Notes under the pieces: generated by a model
Seen by the model: the letters and a program-made list of their open reading frames with translations, nothing else
What the model was told of the DNA's origin: nothing
Databases searched by the model: none
Source: Beroe ovata
Lineage: Eukaryota > Ctenophora > Nuda > Beroida > Beroidae
Assembly (NCBI GenBank): GCA_946803715.1
Contig: CAMPET010000229.1
Span: 67,088-109,029 of the forward strand
Length of the DNA: 41,942 nt
Direction: 5' to 3'
Position numbers and translations under genes: made by a program
In this document: piece after piece, positions 1 through 9,462 of the stretch
Layout of the letters: each line of letters begins with the position of its first letter
How positions within the stretch are numbered: position 1 is the first letter of the stretch

Positions 1-220
1 CATGAAATTTTCAACATTTGTTCATCTTGACATAGAGACAAGCTGTGCAAATTTTAATGATGAACCGACTTCATTTACATGGTGTAATGACGTCACGAAA
101 ATCGCAATTTTCGCGATTTAGTACATTTTTATATAGTATACGCTGGCAAACGTGTTTTTACAAACACACGTAATGACTTTATCATTACTTTGGGACTTCA
201 TATCTGTTCGAAACAACACT

Positions 221-270
221 GCCCTCGGCCCTTCGGGCCTCGGGCAGTGCTCCCGGCCCTCCGGGCCGGG
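221..270. repeat. Pair of GC-rich hairpins
   Basis: Two adjacent inverted repeats lie in otherwise AT-rich DNA. At 221-245, GCCC/GGGC and GGCCC/GGGCC arms pair around a short loop with a two-base internal mismatch. At 252-270, CCCGGCCC pairs perfectly with GGGCCGGG around a three-base centre. A related, weaker pair sits at about 652-716. They may be terminal hairpins of a small transposon; the function is unknown. Confidence 0.6.
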
Positions 271-651
271 ACCACGCCCATTTTTTCCGTGGCTGCGGGC
301 GCTTGCCAGCGCCCTGATTTGAGTGGCTAGGAAACTCAAGCAATTCTCAATTGTTTCTGGATATATGAAAGGTTTCTATAATATACGCAATTGTTGCCCT
401 GAATACGACAAACACCCTTGATTTTGGCGATTTCAAGTTGTTATAACTTCAGCATTTTTATCAGATTCAATTGAAACTTTGGTTAATGCCTCTCTATGAT
501 CCAAATAGACAGAATACAAAGTTTCATAACAATTGGACAAATATAAGTGGTGTTATTGATGGTCGAAATTCAGCAAATTGGTTAACATACTTGGCTCTGG
601 CAAGCGCCGCAGCTTTAGCACGTTAGATAAAGGTACAAAGCTCACTGAGTC

Positions 652-716
652 GGCCCTTGATTGGGCCTCCTTGGTGACCAAGCTCTCAAAAAGGGCCCTT
701 GGGTCCCTTTTTTCTC
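652..716. repeat. Second hairpin cluster
   Basis: GGCCC-ttgatt-GGGCC is followed by AAAAGGGCCC-tt-GGGTCCCTTTT. Both fold back on themselves. The segment is followed by the same gcttgccagc-like phrase that follows the hairpins at 221-270, suggesting a repeat family with internal palindromes. Confidence 0.5.
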
Positions 717-1020
717 CCTTTTCATGGAGCATTAGCTGCAGGTGCTGGGGGGGACTTGCCAGCCCCCTGATCATATCTGAATGCTAATTATAATACCTAA
801 GTGCACAAAAATAATTATAAGTAATCTTTAATTGTACTATGATAATCGTCAGGATAATAATTTAAACAAAGTAAATGCCATAGATACCATAATTATAAAT
901 TATTAACTCTTGTCCCATCTCTATCACAAAGCATGGATGATAGGCTGAGCAGAATGTTACTAATTGCGCATTTGTGGGTGTGGCTGATTATACGCAAATG
1001 AGAATGGCAGTCTAACTGTA

Positions 1021-2301
1021 TCACGTGTGCTGTGTGCGGTTTTTTTCCTGGAAATTGATATTCATCTCAACTCCTGTGATATTTATGGCTTCTAACACCA
1101 TTGTTCTGTGTTTTTCTGCTATTTCTGAGGCATAGTTAGTATTATATGCCCAGAATTTCTGCAGGTCAATAGGACCTCGTAAGTAGTAAGAAGCATTGCG
1201 AGCTATACTACTGAGTGGACAGAGGAGGGATTTTTCCACATCAAACAATGTGGTGTCTTTCCTAAATTCTTGTTTCCATTTAAAGTAATTGTTGTATAAA
1301 TATTGATCATTTGACACTTTCAAGATATGATTAGCCAGATCAGCAATTGTATCAAAGTCGGTGACGCAGATATAGCTCCCTGGAATGGCTAACTTTGAAT
1401 AATTTCCTCCTCCCTGAACAATTGGTATCATGTTTCCATCCAGAGCATTTCTCCAATATTTTTCTGTTATATATTCCTCTGCAAAGTCGTTCTCAGCTGC
1501 AAAGTAGAACTTGTATACTTTTCCTGCCTCCCTCCAAAAATCATCCTTTCTTTGGTGCTCCTTCCTTGGAGATATATTGATGAGGTCGTCCTGATGGGGG
1601 AAATCAGTTGAACATTTTCCAGCCGTGTGGATGCTGACACCATACTCCTCCAGCAAAAGAGCAGTCTCTATTCTGTGCCTAGTACCATGACTACAGTCAG
1701 ATACAACCCAGTAAACCATCCTAGTCTTACCTTCAAAGTAATTAAAATCTACAGGGGGTCTTGCATCTTCCTCAGTGAGGGGAGAATATCGTCCATAAGG
1801 AACTACGATATCGCTTTTAGATTGGAAATTAATAGTGAGATCAAACATGTTGTTATAAGATGTTTTTTTAGGACGGTTCCCTGGACCTTCTTTTGTGTAA
1901 TAAGCGAAGAGTTGCTTACCAACAGATTTCGCACTCAAAAGATTCTCGACTTTCTTGTAATCCATTTGAACATGAACAAACACTATATCAGCAGTGTCTA
2001 ATTTTTTCCTATTCCTTGTAACTTGACAGCCATTTATAGCTGAGCAGTTCGCTAAGAATTCATCCTTATGAAAATTCCACTCCCATTTAAAAGTTGGTCC
2101 ATTAGAAGGAACTACTGCAAGTATAGTACAGTTTCTGGGAGGTAATAGATTCAGACTTGACTCTTTTGCATTGGTTTTTGTGATAGAAATTTCTCTTTGG
2201 TGATCCGAGATGTTGACAGACTTCAATACCCAACATTGTAATCCTCCATAACAAAGGAGGACTGTTAAAACAAAAATGGAAACTTTAATACGCCTTCTCA
2301 T
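1021..2301 (-). CDS. Alpha-1,3-fucosyltransferase, GT10 family
   Basis: This is a type II Golgi enzyme of glycosyltransferase family 10, which transfers fucose from GDP-fucose to GlcNAc-containing glycans. I use the ATG at 2299-2301, giving 426 residues. It is the first ATG after an in-frame stop, and it gives a short basic tail (MRRRIK) followed by one membrane segment at about residues 7-24, the usual topology. A serine/asparagine-rich stem follows. The catalytic half contains SDIVVPYGRYSP, VYWVVSDCS, and around residues 262-287 the family's hallmark block YKFYFAAEN...YITEKYWRNAL, where the donor nucleotide binds, followed by IPGSYICVTDF. Several NxS/T sites are present. Length is normal for the family and there is no intron. 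Acceptor specificity cannot be read from sequence. No neighbour suggests a shared pathway. Confidence 0.93.
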   Translation of the reverse strand: MRRRIKVSIFVLTVLLCYGGLQCWVLKSVNISDHQREISITKTNAKESSLNLLPPRNCTILAVVPSNGPTFKWEWNFHKDEFLANCSAINGCQVTRNRKKLDTADIVFVHVQMDYKKVENLLSAKSVGKQLFAYYTKEGPGNRPKKTSYNNMFDLTINFQSKSDIVVPYGRYSPLTEEDARPPVDFNYFEGKTRMVYWVVSDCSHGTRHRIETALLLEEYGVSIHTAGKCSTDFPHQDDLINISPRKEHQRKDDFWREAGKVYKFYFAAENDFAEEYITEKYWRNALDGNMIPIVQGGGNYSKLAIPGSYICVTDFDTIADLANHILKVSNDQYLYNNYFKWKQEFRKDTTLFDVEKSLLCPLSSIARNASYYLRGPIDLQKFWAYNTNYASEIAEKHRTMVLEAINITGVEMNINFQEKNRTQHT

Positions 2302-3352
2302 ACCTTGAGTGGTTCTGATTAGTGCAAAATAATTCAGAAATCGTGGTATTTCCAAGTAGAAACTCGAATTTGACAAACATATTGGAGCTTTTGGGGCATT
2401 TTCATTATGCAAAACATAATAATCATATTTTGGAAAAATATGGTCTGAGACAATCTATAATATGGGACCGTTCACATATTACGTAATCNGAACTCTTGTG
2501 AGTTTCACACGCGTTTCAGTCATTTCACTGCTATGATGGGCCAGTGCACCATTGACTATCGACTATCGCTGTCGTTATGCTTCTTATCGCTAAGGGTAAG
2601 AGAGCTGCCTCAGAACTGAGAAATCTCACTATCCACGAAAACCATGGTCAAGTATATGAAAACATTCTCGAAGTCAGTGTGGCCCTGTTAAACTCTGTGC
2701 AAGATTGGACTTATTCAGTGTCAATTCAGCTAGTAGCAGCCTCTGCGGCTGCTACAGTTTCGAAGTAATATGGAAAATTAACTGCAAATTCAGTCTTCGG
2801 CAAGTTCTTCTTTCATTGTTGTTGACGGAAGGCGCGAGCAATCTTTTGACGACTAAGCCGCGCGCACGTACCGTGATGAAAGCGCGCATCACAGTCTATT
2901 TATCTGGTTCGCTAGAGCACTGTTGCCCACTTTGGAACCCCAGGTTCGGTTGCCTGGCGGCTGACGATGCTTTGCTGGATGTTATCCAGTTATCTGCCAC
3001 TGGCAGTGACTATCATCGATAGACATCAGGAAAGGAACGGATATACAGCTCAGCTTCTTAAAGGAGTCCAGTGGACTTTTAGGAACCGTTCACATAATAC
3101 GTACATAATTAAAATTTCGGCACTGCGTTCGTGCATTTTCGCACGTATCCTTCACGCCAGAAGGTATTATTTGATAATGATTATCATTATTATTTTGATT
3201 ATGATATTCTCCCTGTGATATGGGTATAAAATATATGTTTCAAAACAAAAAATATATAGTCTGTCCCGGGAAAGGTAAAGAGAGCAGTCAAAACAACGAA
3301 GGTATTAGCTGCTATAATCTTGCATTGCGAGCACTATTATCAGAAATAGAGA
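2302..3352. other. Intergenic region, no gene supported
   Basis: This lies upstream of the fucosyltransferase and must contain its promoter, but no clear core element can be singled out. Two direct copies of a roughly 19-base phrase (accgttcacat-a/t-ttacgta type) lie at about 2468-2487 and 3086-3104, flanking a more GC-rich stretch with CGCGCGC-type words. The open frames here are short and look non-coding. Confidence 0.4.
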
Positions 3353-3610
3353 CTCTCAGTAGAAGGGAGCACAGTGAGTGCTAGCGATAATTACAGTGAG
3401 TATACTCTCAGTAGAAGGGAGCACAGTGAGTGCTAGCGATAATTTCAGTGAGTACACGACCAGTAGAAGGAAGCACAGTTAGTGCTAGCGATATACAGTG
3501 AGTATAGGCTCAGAAGAATGGGACACAGTGAGTGCTAGCGATATACAGTGAGTATACGCTCAGTGGAAGTGAGCACAGTGAGTGCTAGCGATATACAGTG
3601 CTAGCGATAT
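3353..3610. repeat. Minisatellite, about 50-bp unit, five copies
   Basis: The unit contains CTCAGTAGAAGGGAGCACAG then TGAGTGCTAGCGATA and CAGTGAGTATA. It repeats five times with substitutions; the last copies carry a shorter spacer and the array ends with a partial unit (GTGCTAGCGATAT). It is purely sequence-defined, with no coding potential seen. Confidence 0.9.
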
Positions 3611-3729
3611 CAACCCACCTCACGCCAATGGACTCGCCAGCACGCGCGCGCGACCGGACTCAACAGGTCCCAGAGTGTAAAGGAGGTCTGTGCATGGACA
3701 ATCTACTTGTATACAACGAAATTGTCACC

Positions 3730-3993
3730 ACCATGAANGCACATTTCCGATTTTTGTAATCCGCGTTCAAAGTTGGGAAAAGGGTTGTGCAAACGACTAT
3801 GCAATAAAGGATACGTGCGCATTGCTAGGCGACATAGGAGTTGCACGTGCATATTAAGTGAAAGTGCGCACTGCGCGCACGACACTGCTGTTGTCATTCC
3901 GTTGTTCCTTTGTTTTGAGACGTATCAAGTTTGATGCTGCACTAATTTAATTCCTCTAATTCACTTAGCAGGCCCACTTGACGGGTGTTCTAG
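3730..3993 (+). mobile_element. Helitron-like element, 3' part
   Basis: This segment is clearly related to 10375-10641. Both carry a gttgctaggcgac block, a gcacgtg block, a gtcatt(c/t)cgttgttcctt block, and end with CCCACTTGACGGGTGTTCTAG. The CTAG end followed by T, and the absence of terminal inverted repeats, fit the 3' end of a non-autonomous Helitron. No Rep/helicase coding sequence is present. The 5' limit is uncertain. Confidence 0.6.
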
Positions 3994-3995
3994 TT

Positions 3996-4543
3996 ATTAT
4001 ACAGGGTGTGTCAAAAATAAGTGGACAACAGTAGATATCAACATCAGTGTGCTCTACAAAAACTTGCATATCTCCGACTTTTTTGAAATTACTTGATAAA
4101 ATTTTCAGGATTTGTTCTGGAATAGTTGAGGATTGTTATGTTGAAGTCTGCATCCATTTTTGACGCTCAGGTCGTGTGTTGTCGGTGAATGAAGTTGACA
4201 AAAGCAGTTCTTTGGTTTTTCAATTTCTCTGTCAATTTTTGAGGTAGATACTTGAAATTTTTTGAGCAAGTAGGTCCAAGTGATGTCTTTCTACGCTGAA
4301 AATTTCTTTGTTAATCTCCAAACACGACCGGAGTTATAGACAGCATTAGAAATGAAGAAAAACTTAAAAGTAAGTTTTTTGCTGATTACTCGGGAAGCTT
4401 TTGTGCTGGGGACTTGAACATTCGGTTGGGAAAACTTATTGCCAATATCTACCACACCTCCAAATTTCATCGGGAAACTCTAAACAGAAGCTGAGATATG
4501 GACGTTTCCTTTTGTCCACTTTTTATGACACACCCTGTATAAT
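3996..4543. mobile_element. Small terminal-inverted-repeat element (MITE)
   Basis: Imperfect inverted repeats of about 32 bp bound this 548-bp segment. The left starts ATTATACAGGGTGTGTCA and continues to AGTGGACAA; the right is its reverse complement with a few mismatches. The interior has no open frame of note. It lies between oppositely oriented CTAG ends of the Helitron-like repeats, apparently inserted in their TATTATA terminus. The TATACAGGGTGT start is common in cut-and-paste DNA transposons; the superfamily is not determinable here. Confidence 0.75.
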
Positions 4544-4546
4544 AGA

Positions 4547-5124
4547 CTAGAGTGCCTGTACTGAAAAATGTAAGTGTGATGAGAGCATAGAAATGGGAGA
4601 AATGTGGGAATTATAATCCGAAATCACGCATAAAATCCGACAGTCGACAGCATCACACTATTTAATTCTACTTGGCACAAAAAAGTTAACTTTCACATCT
4701 ACGAAACATACCTACATTTTATGAAGGAGCACTATGACACTGTTATTTCTTTGCCACCCAAAGTTGATGATCGCCAAAATGAACTTTGTTTAGTTGTACC
4801 GCGTTTATTACCAAAACAAAGGGTTAAATCGCGTACGTCTAAGGATTTTTTTAAAGATAAGCAACAGCTCAAGAAAAATATGGCAATTGCCAAATAATAG
4901 CATTTCGAGTTCCCTGGCCCTATCATTGGTGAGAGAAACGTAATCAAAAATCAAAGTAGCGACCTTATAAATGAGCTCCAGCTGATCACTCTATCTTGTG
5001 TACGTGCAACTTCTACGCTACCAACGCGCGCAGATTGTAGAATCTTGTCTACAAAATGCACGCCATAACAAAGATACATGATAGCAGATAGGTACAAACG
5101 AATTTGCGATTATTATATAACAGA
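4547..5124 (-). mobile_element. Non-autonomous Helitron-like element
   Basis: Read on the minus strand, it starts with TC (TCTGTTATATAATAATCGC) at 5124 and ends in CTAG at 4550-4547, followed by T. Its interior (about 4720-4905 and 4970-5050) matches the interior of the element at 5682-6294, including the gcaacagctcaagaaaa-like and gcacgtgcaactt-like blocks. No protein-coding capacity is visible. Confidence 0.6.
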
Positions 5125-5402
5125 CTATGGGACCAGTTCAGAGTGCGTGTGCTGAATAGGTGCCAAAAGGTGATATGAGTGGAGATAGCTCTGAGAATTG
5201 GGAAACCACCAAGAATTAACCGCTTACCCGGCTCAAACTCTCAAAATGCTCCACAGAACGAATGCAAGAACTCAGAAATGACTTACAACACGCGCACTCA
5301 TGTGCAGTAGTAACCATAGCAACGTTCACTTCCTCTCAAAACTTGCACGTGCCGTTACGTAGATTAATGATACAAACAGAATTTGCGAGATTATAATATA
5401 GA
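5125..5402 (-). mobile_element. Short Helitron-like element
   Basis: On the minus strand, the 5' end is TCTATATTATAAT at 5402, an exact match to the Helitron 5' consensus TCTMTAYTA. The 3' end at 5125-5128 is ATAG, a decayed form of CTAG. It is 278 bp long, probably internally deleted, and abuts its neighbours without spacer. Confidence 0.5.
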
Positions 5403-5681
5403 CATGGGAGCCCGTCAAGTACTCAAGTAGTCACGATAAACATAAATAAATCAGCGATCATTAAACGACTAACGTATTGTGAAAGATGCTGAACGTATAA
5501 GCTTAAATCCAGATTCCAAATCAAAGTAACACGTCATCTGCAGTGTGTGATGATTCAGTGCAAAACAGAAACAATTGACCCGAGGACTGAGTGTCATTGC
5601 GCGCGCATTAAACTGCACGTGCGACTCTTCCCTACCCTATCAACAGAGAGAGCAACGTAATCAAAACAGCAAAATAAGAAA
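5403..5681 (-). mobile_element. Helitron-like element, 3' fragment
   Basis: The minus-strand 3' terminus is GAGTACTTGACGGGCTCCCATG, close to the GAGTACTTGGCGGGCTCCTAG terminus at 8137. The shared block continues through a gtcacga and an aacgactaac phrase. The 5' end is cut off at the junction with the element starting at 5682, so this copy seems truncated or interrupted. Confidence 0.5.
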
Positions 5682-6294
5682 CTAGAAAACCCGCCAAGTG
5701 GGCGTGATACACTACTCATTGAGTCATTGGACACGACAGCGGAAAATAAATTTGAAACGACAGTCGACAGTAACACAACATTTACTTGAAACATGAAAAA
5801 GAATGCACACAGAGCAGCCAACTCTCACAATGGAAGAGTGAGCATTCTTTCTATGTTCGAGACATAGAATTTATGAGGGAGCACAATCACAGTGTTTCTG
5901 GTTATTTTTTAAACTGCCACCCAAAGTTTACGATTACCAAGTTGAATTTCGTTTAGTTGCACTGCGTTCATTGACAAAACTAAGGGCTTCACCGTACGTC
6001 CGAAGAAATGCACTGAAAAGATAAGCAACAGCTCAAGAAAAGTATGACTATTGCCAAATCAGCACGATGTTCGGTTTCCCCATTAGCAGAAATAGAGCAA
6101 CGTAATGGAAGTAGCGTCTTCATAAATGAGCTTCAGCTGATCAGTCTATCTCGTGCACGTGCAACTTCTACGCTACCATAGCAACATGCGCAGATTGCAG
6201 AATAGTGTCACTTTTGTCTACAAAGTCACGAAAGACGCCTGTCTACAAAGTCACGAAAGACGCAAACAAACACCTTACCAAATTATAATATAGA
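5682..6294 (-). mobile_element. Complete non-autonomous Helitron-like element
   Basis: On the minus strand it runs from TCTATATTATAATTTGG at 6294 to CACTTGGCGGGTTTTCTAG ending at 5682, and is followed by T: 613 bp. A second element (6295-6846) sits immediately at its 5' end. The termini match Helitron rules (5' TC, 3' CTAG, A/T target, no inverted repeats, no target duplication). A short CCC/GGG stem before the terminus is the only 3' hairpin I can see, which is weak. Confidence 0.65.
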
Positions 6295-6846
6295 CTAGAA
6301 AACCCGCCAAGTGGACGTGATACACTACCCTTTGGAAATTAGACAACAGGACGTTACTTTAGATACGACAGCTAAACATGACCTGTGATCAAATCCAACG
6401 TACTAACCTATTTAAAAAAATGATTTTGTGAAGGAGCACTTGATCACAATTCGGCCATTCCTTCGAATAAGCACAGAAAATGGTGTCCGCCCGGTTGTCC
6501 GACTTTCGTTATTCGTTTTCAATTTGCATAGTGTATTGTTATCGAAAATAACATTGTATTTAACGTGAGTCGAAAAGAATAGGTAACAGCAGAGCAGGAG
6601 CAACAACTCAAGAAGAATTTGACTTTTGCTCGAATCAGAACCCACTTGTTTTCATCCCATCAACGAAAACTAAAACGTTATCAAAGCACCATCATCAGAA
6701 ATGAGCTCCCACTTCACTATTATTACAGTAGTAGCACGTATCCATGGCAACGCGCACTTTAACTTCAAAATCAGCACGTGCATTTAGTGACGGACATACA
6801 GAAATAAATAAATAAAGACAAACAAACAACCAAATTATAATATAGA
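6295..6846 (-). mobile_element. Complete non-autonomous Helitron-like element
   Basis: On the minus strand the 5' end is TCTATATTATAATTTGG at 6846, preceded by A. The 3' end CTAG is at 6298-6295, followed by the T that begins the next element: 552 bp. Its 5' half matches the plus-strand copy at 10642-10955, including gcacgtgctgatttcgaagtt-like and cgcgttgccatgga blocks and a ggttctgattcgagcaa block. It has no coding capacity. Confidence 0.65.
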
Positions 6847-7003
6847 TGAGCTCTTCTAGGCCTAAATACTACTACTTTCTGCACGTGCAACCTTCCCATA
6901 TCTCTGCCTAACGACCACAAAGCAACACGGCAAAAATGCACGCCGTGACAAAGATAGATGATAGATGATACATGATAGGTACAAACAGAATTTGCAAGAT
7001 TAT
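6847..7003 (-). mobile_element. Helitron-like fragment
   Basis: The blocks aaaatgcacgcc, gatacatgatag and ggtacaaacagaatttgc match 5050-5110 and 5370-5395, close to the 5' end of the family. The expected TCTATA terminus is missing because a different repeat (7004-7290) begins there. It probably formed the target into which 6295-6846 inserted. Confidence 0.45.
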
Positions 7004-7290
7004 AATTCCACGGCACCTACAAGTCCTTACAATCTTTGATCATGCGGCTATCGCGTGCAATCAATCACGTGATACAATATTTCACGTGACTTGATGCAAC
7101 GTGGTCTGAATTTGATCATGTGATGTATGAAAATAAGGTATCGGGATAAGGCTACATATCTAACATATTCTAACATATGTAATTGGATTTGTAGACGACT
7201 TCTTTGGGACCCGGAAGGCATTTTTATGTCGAGCTCAGCGTCAGATGAAATCTAATTTGCGGCCCAACTTGATGTGAGGAGCAAAGGGAA
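7004..7290. repeat. Dispersed repeat, copy 1
   Basis: This segment closely matches 16930-17210 over its whole length, from taattccacgg to about gaggagcaaagggaatg, with an extra short duplication (ctaacatattctaacatatg) in this copy. It contains several CACGTGA words. No open frame or inverted termini are obvious, so the class is unknown. Confidence 0.8.
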
Positions 7291-7997
7291 TGAAGATACG
7301 AATTTTATTGCCTTCAAAAGCAAAGATCACACTCAAAAATTCAATGATGCACTGATAGTTTTTCAAACTTATAAAGTCAAGTTAGAAACATAATATGAAC
7401 TTCACCTTATCACTTAATTGACACTAAAAATCATGAGCTTGATGAGCTGTAGGTGAGAAAGTTTGTGACTCTCGCAACAGGAACAACAGGGAATGCGTTC
7501 TAGGACAACCAACTATAGATAGAATTGAATCATGACACGCTTGCGGCTTGTCGCTTATCCTCTATATAAACGTGATCTTCCTCTCCCCTCTAGTCTTGGT
7601 AGAGCCGTGATATTACCGAAAAATAGTCACGGTAAATTATCATAGGTTAACATTGTGGAGCGTGGCCTATTACCAAGTAATCGCGCACAGAGCATTTTAC
7701 TCCAAAATAGTCACCGATGACTGCTGAGTATCACCAGTGAAATACCAATTTCAGGCCTAATCTTAAATAAATTTCCCGTGACAGCGGAATTTCATCACGT
7801 GGGTACCACACTGCAGGGCTCTCATTGGGACATTGGAGCACAGTGAACCCAAGAGATACAGGTGGTACCCCTCGTGTTAATGTAGTGACCTGGCACACAG
7901 CATTCTCATTGGTCAAAAAGCGTGATTAAAAGTCACGTGGTATGAAGTTCCTTAAAAATTGACCTTTTCGGAAAATTTTTTGACTACAACTGTAGCC
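7291..7997. other. Noncoding, no gene seen
   Basis: No open frame resembles a protein. The stretch has a TATATAAA-like word at about 7563 and two more CACGTG sites near 7798 and 7935. I see no transcript that would use them. Confidence 0.4.
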
Positions 7998-8136
7998 TGT
8001 AGAAATGAGCCTACAGGCTGCTAATTCTTGCACGTGCAACTCATACGCTTCCATAGCAACTCGCAGTACGCGGTGAACGCACAGAGAACATAATAATGAT
8101 AATAATTAAAGAGAGAATGCCAAATTATAATAGGGA
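7998..8136 (-). mobile_element. Helitron-like element, 5' fragment
   Basis: On the minus strand it begins TCCCTATTATAATTTGG at 8136, the same variant 5' end as the plus-strand element at 10642. It shares the gcacgtgcaact and tccatagcaac blocks with 6120-6190. The 3' half is missing. Confidence 0.5.
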
Positions 8137-8345
8137 CTAGGAGCCCGCCAAGTACTCAAGAAGTCACGAAGAACATCAATGCATAGTGATAATTGAACGA
8201 CTAACATATTGTGACGCGTGCACAAATCTGCACGTACAAATTCGCTTTCAATGGAAGGCGGCTTGAGCCTGGGCGTTAGTTGATTTAACACAATAGGTAC
8301 ACACTCAAGACATAAATTTTATGTAGTAGGAGCATTTTGAAGCAC
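8137..8345 (-). mobile_element. Helitron-like element, 3' fragment
   Basis: The minus-strand 3' terminus is GAGTACTTGGCGGGCTCCTAG, directly abutting the next 5' end at 8136. The block from 8137 to about 8220 matches 5403-5490, and the gtaggagcattttgaag phrase near 8325 recalls the ggagcac phrase found in the other copies. It is truncated towards its 5' end. Confidence 0.5.
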
Positions 8346-9362
8346 TTAACAGTGACCAGAGGCCTCAGGTTCTGCTATTTCTTCGTAAGAGAATGAGAGA
8401 AGTGATGTTGAGAAAACTGCTGAACGCGTGGTTGGGGTGAAATGAGCCATGGTGGAGATATGACTGGCAGTCTTCCTTCATAAGGTTTATTTTCGAGTGA
8501 AATAAGGCCTTGTTTTGCCTATAGACTCCAAAAAAATTGACATTTTATCATGTGCGGTAGACGAGGCCTTCAGGAAAACACTGGTGGTGGACGGGCTTAA
8601 TGCATATGCTTATGTAGCATGTGAGAGACTTTTTGTCCAGTTAGATTACTTATTTATTTTTACCGCTACTGCAATTTTGCCAAATAAGTTCAAATGCGAA
8701 TTAATAATCTTCCTATAGATTATGAGAGATTGAAGAGGTGAAATGGAAGAAAGAAGACCATGCAACAAACTTTGAAAACGCCAAGGTAATCTCCATTTAT
8801 CATTGGTGATTGGAGATAAAGTTTATTTTTCAGCATATTTGCGGTGTAAAGTGTGTACCTACAGGGTGTGGTTGCAATGTTCAATGTTCATTGATTATTG
8901 TTCAATAATCTCCAGTGTATCTCGAGGGAAATAAGCAGGAAACGGGCGCAATTTCTTGTTTTGTTTGATAAAAGTGAAGCGCTGATTCTTGCGACTCCTA
9001 CCTACTCTGATATTGTGATTCCAGTTCATCTACCCAACCAATTTACGTAGTATATGTCTAGCGCTATTACTGCTTGTTTAATGATAAGCATACTATCGTT
9101 GCCTTGACGATAGGTAAATAGAGAGCCTTGTTTGGTCCATTATACAAGGTCAGTGTAAGTACCTATCTGTTTGTAGCTAATGGAATGGTCTACAGTTCTT
9201 CAAACTTGCCGATTACATGGCTTGACTCATGATAGCTCTCTGTAAGACGTGTACATTGTACAATGATACGTGATTCGTGAAGCACCCATTACCGGTAGTT
9301 AGAATTAATTACTTACCGAACATTTTAATCTAACTCGATAGAAAATATTATTGGGGAGGGGT
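8346..9362. other. Noncoding, no gene supported
   Basis: One 67-codon frame (8515-8718) opens here but has no recognisable motif, starts at a non-ATG codon and shows no splice-supported neighbours. Otherwise I see only AT-rich unique sequence. Confidence 0.4.
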
Positions 9363-9366
9363 CACA

Positions 9367-9418
9367 ACCATATAAAGATGGTAGATATCTAGACCATATA
9401 AAGATGGTAGATATCATC
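9367..9418 (+). promoter_or_regulatory. Tandem duplicated TATA-containing unit, possible core promoter
   Basis: A 26-bp unit, ACCATATAAAGATGGTAGAT plus ATCTAG, occurs twice head to tail (9367-9392 and 9393-about 9416). Each carries TATAAAG, 45-95 bases upstream of the ATG at 9463. This is a plausible TATA promoter for the 9463 exon, but there is no transcript evidence. Confidence 0.35.
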
Positions 9419-9462
9419 TGTTCACACCGACATAATTTCAGTACAAGAATGATGCACGAGGC

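Larger units (their letters stand above)
1..1020. other. Noncoding stretch with GC-rich hairpins, no gene seen
   Basis: This is AT-rich DNA without an open frame that resembles a protein. The short open frames here come from two GC-rich islands (about 215-320 and 640-770). Both islands contain a version of the phrase gcttgccagcgccctgat (about 300-318 and 749-766), so they are probably two diverged copies of one dispersed repeat. The fucosyltransferase that follows is transcribed towards this region, so part of 800-1020 could be its 3' untranslated region; no clear AATAAA is visible on the minus strand. Confidence 0.5.

Noticed and set aside
2302-2412. N-terminal extension of the fucosyltransferase by 37 residues
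   Set aside because: The frame is open but has no ATG; the ATG at 2299-2301 gives the expected type II membrane topology.
8515-8718. 67-codon open frame
   Set aside because: Starts with a non-ATG codon and has no recognisable features; probably chance.
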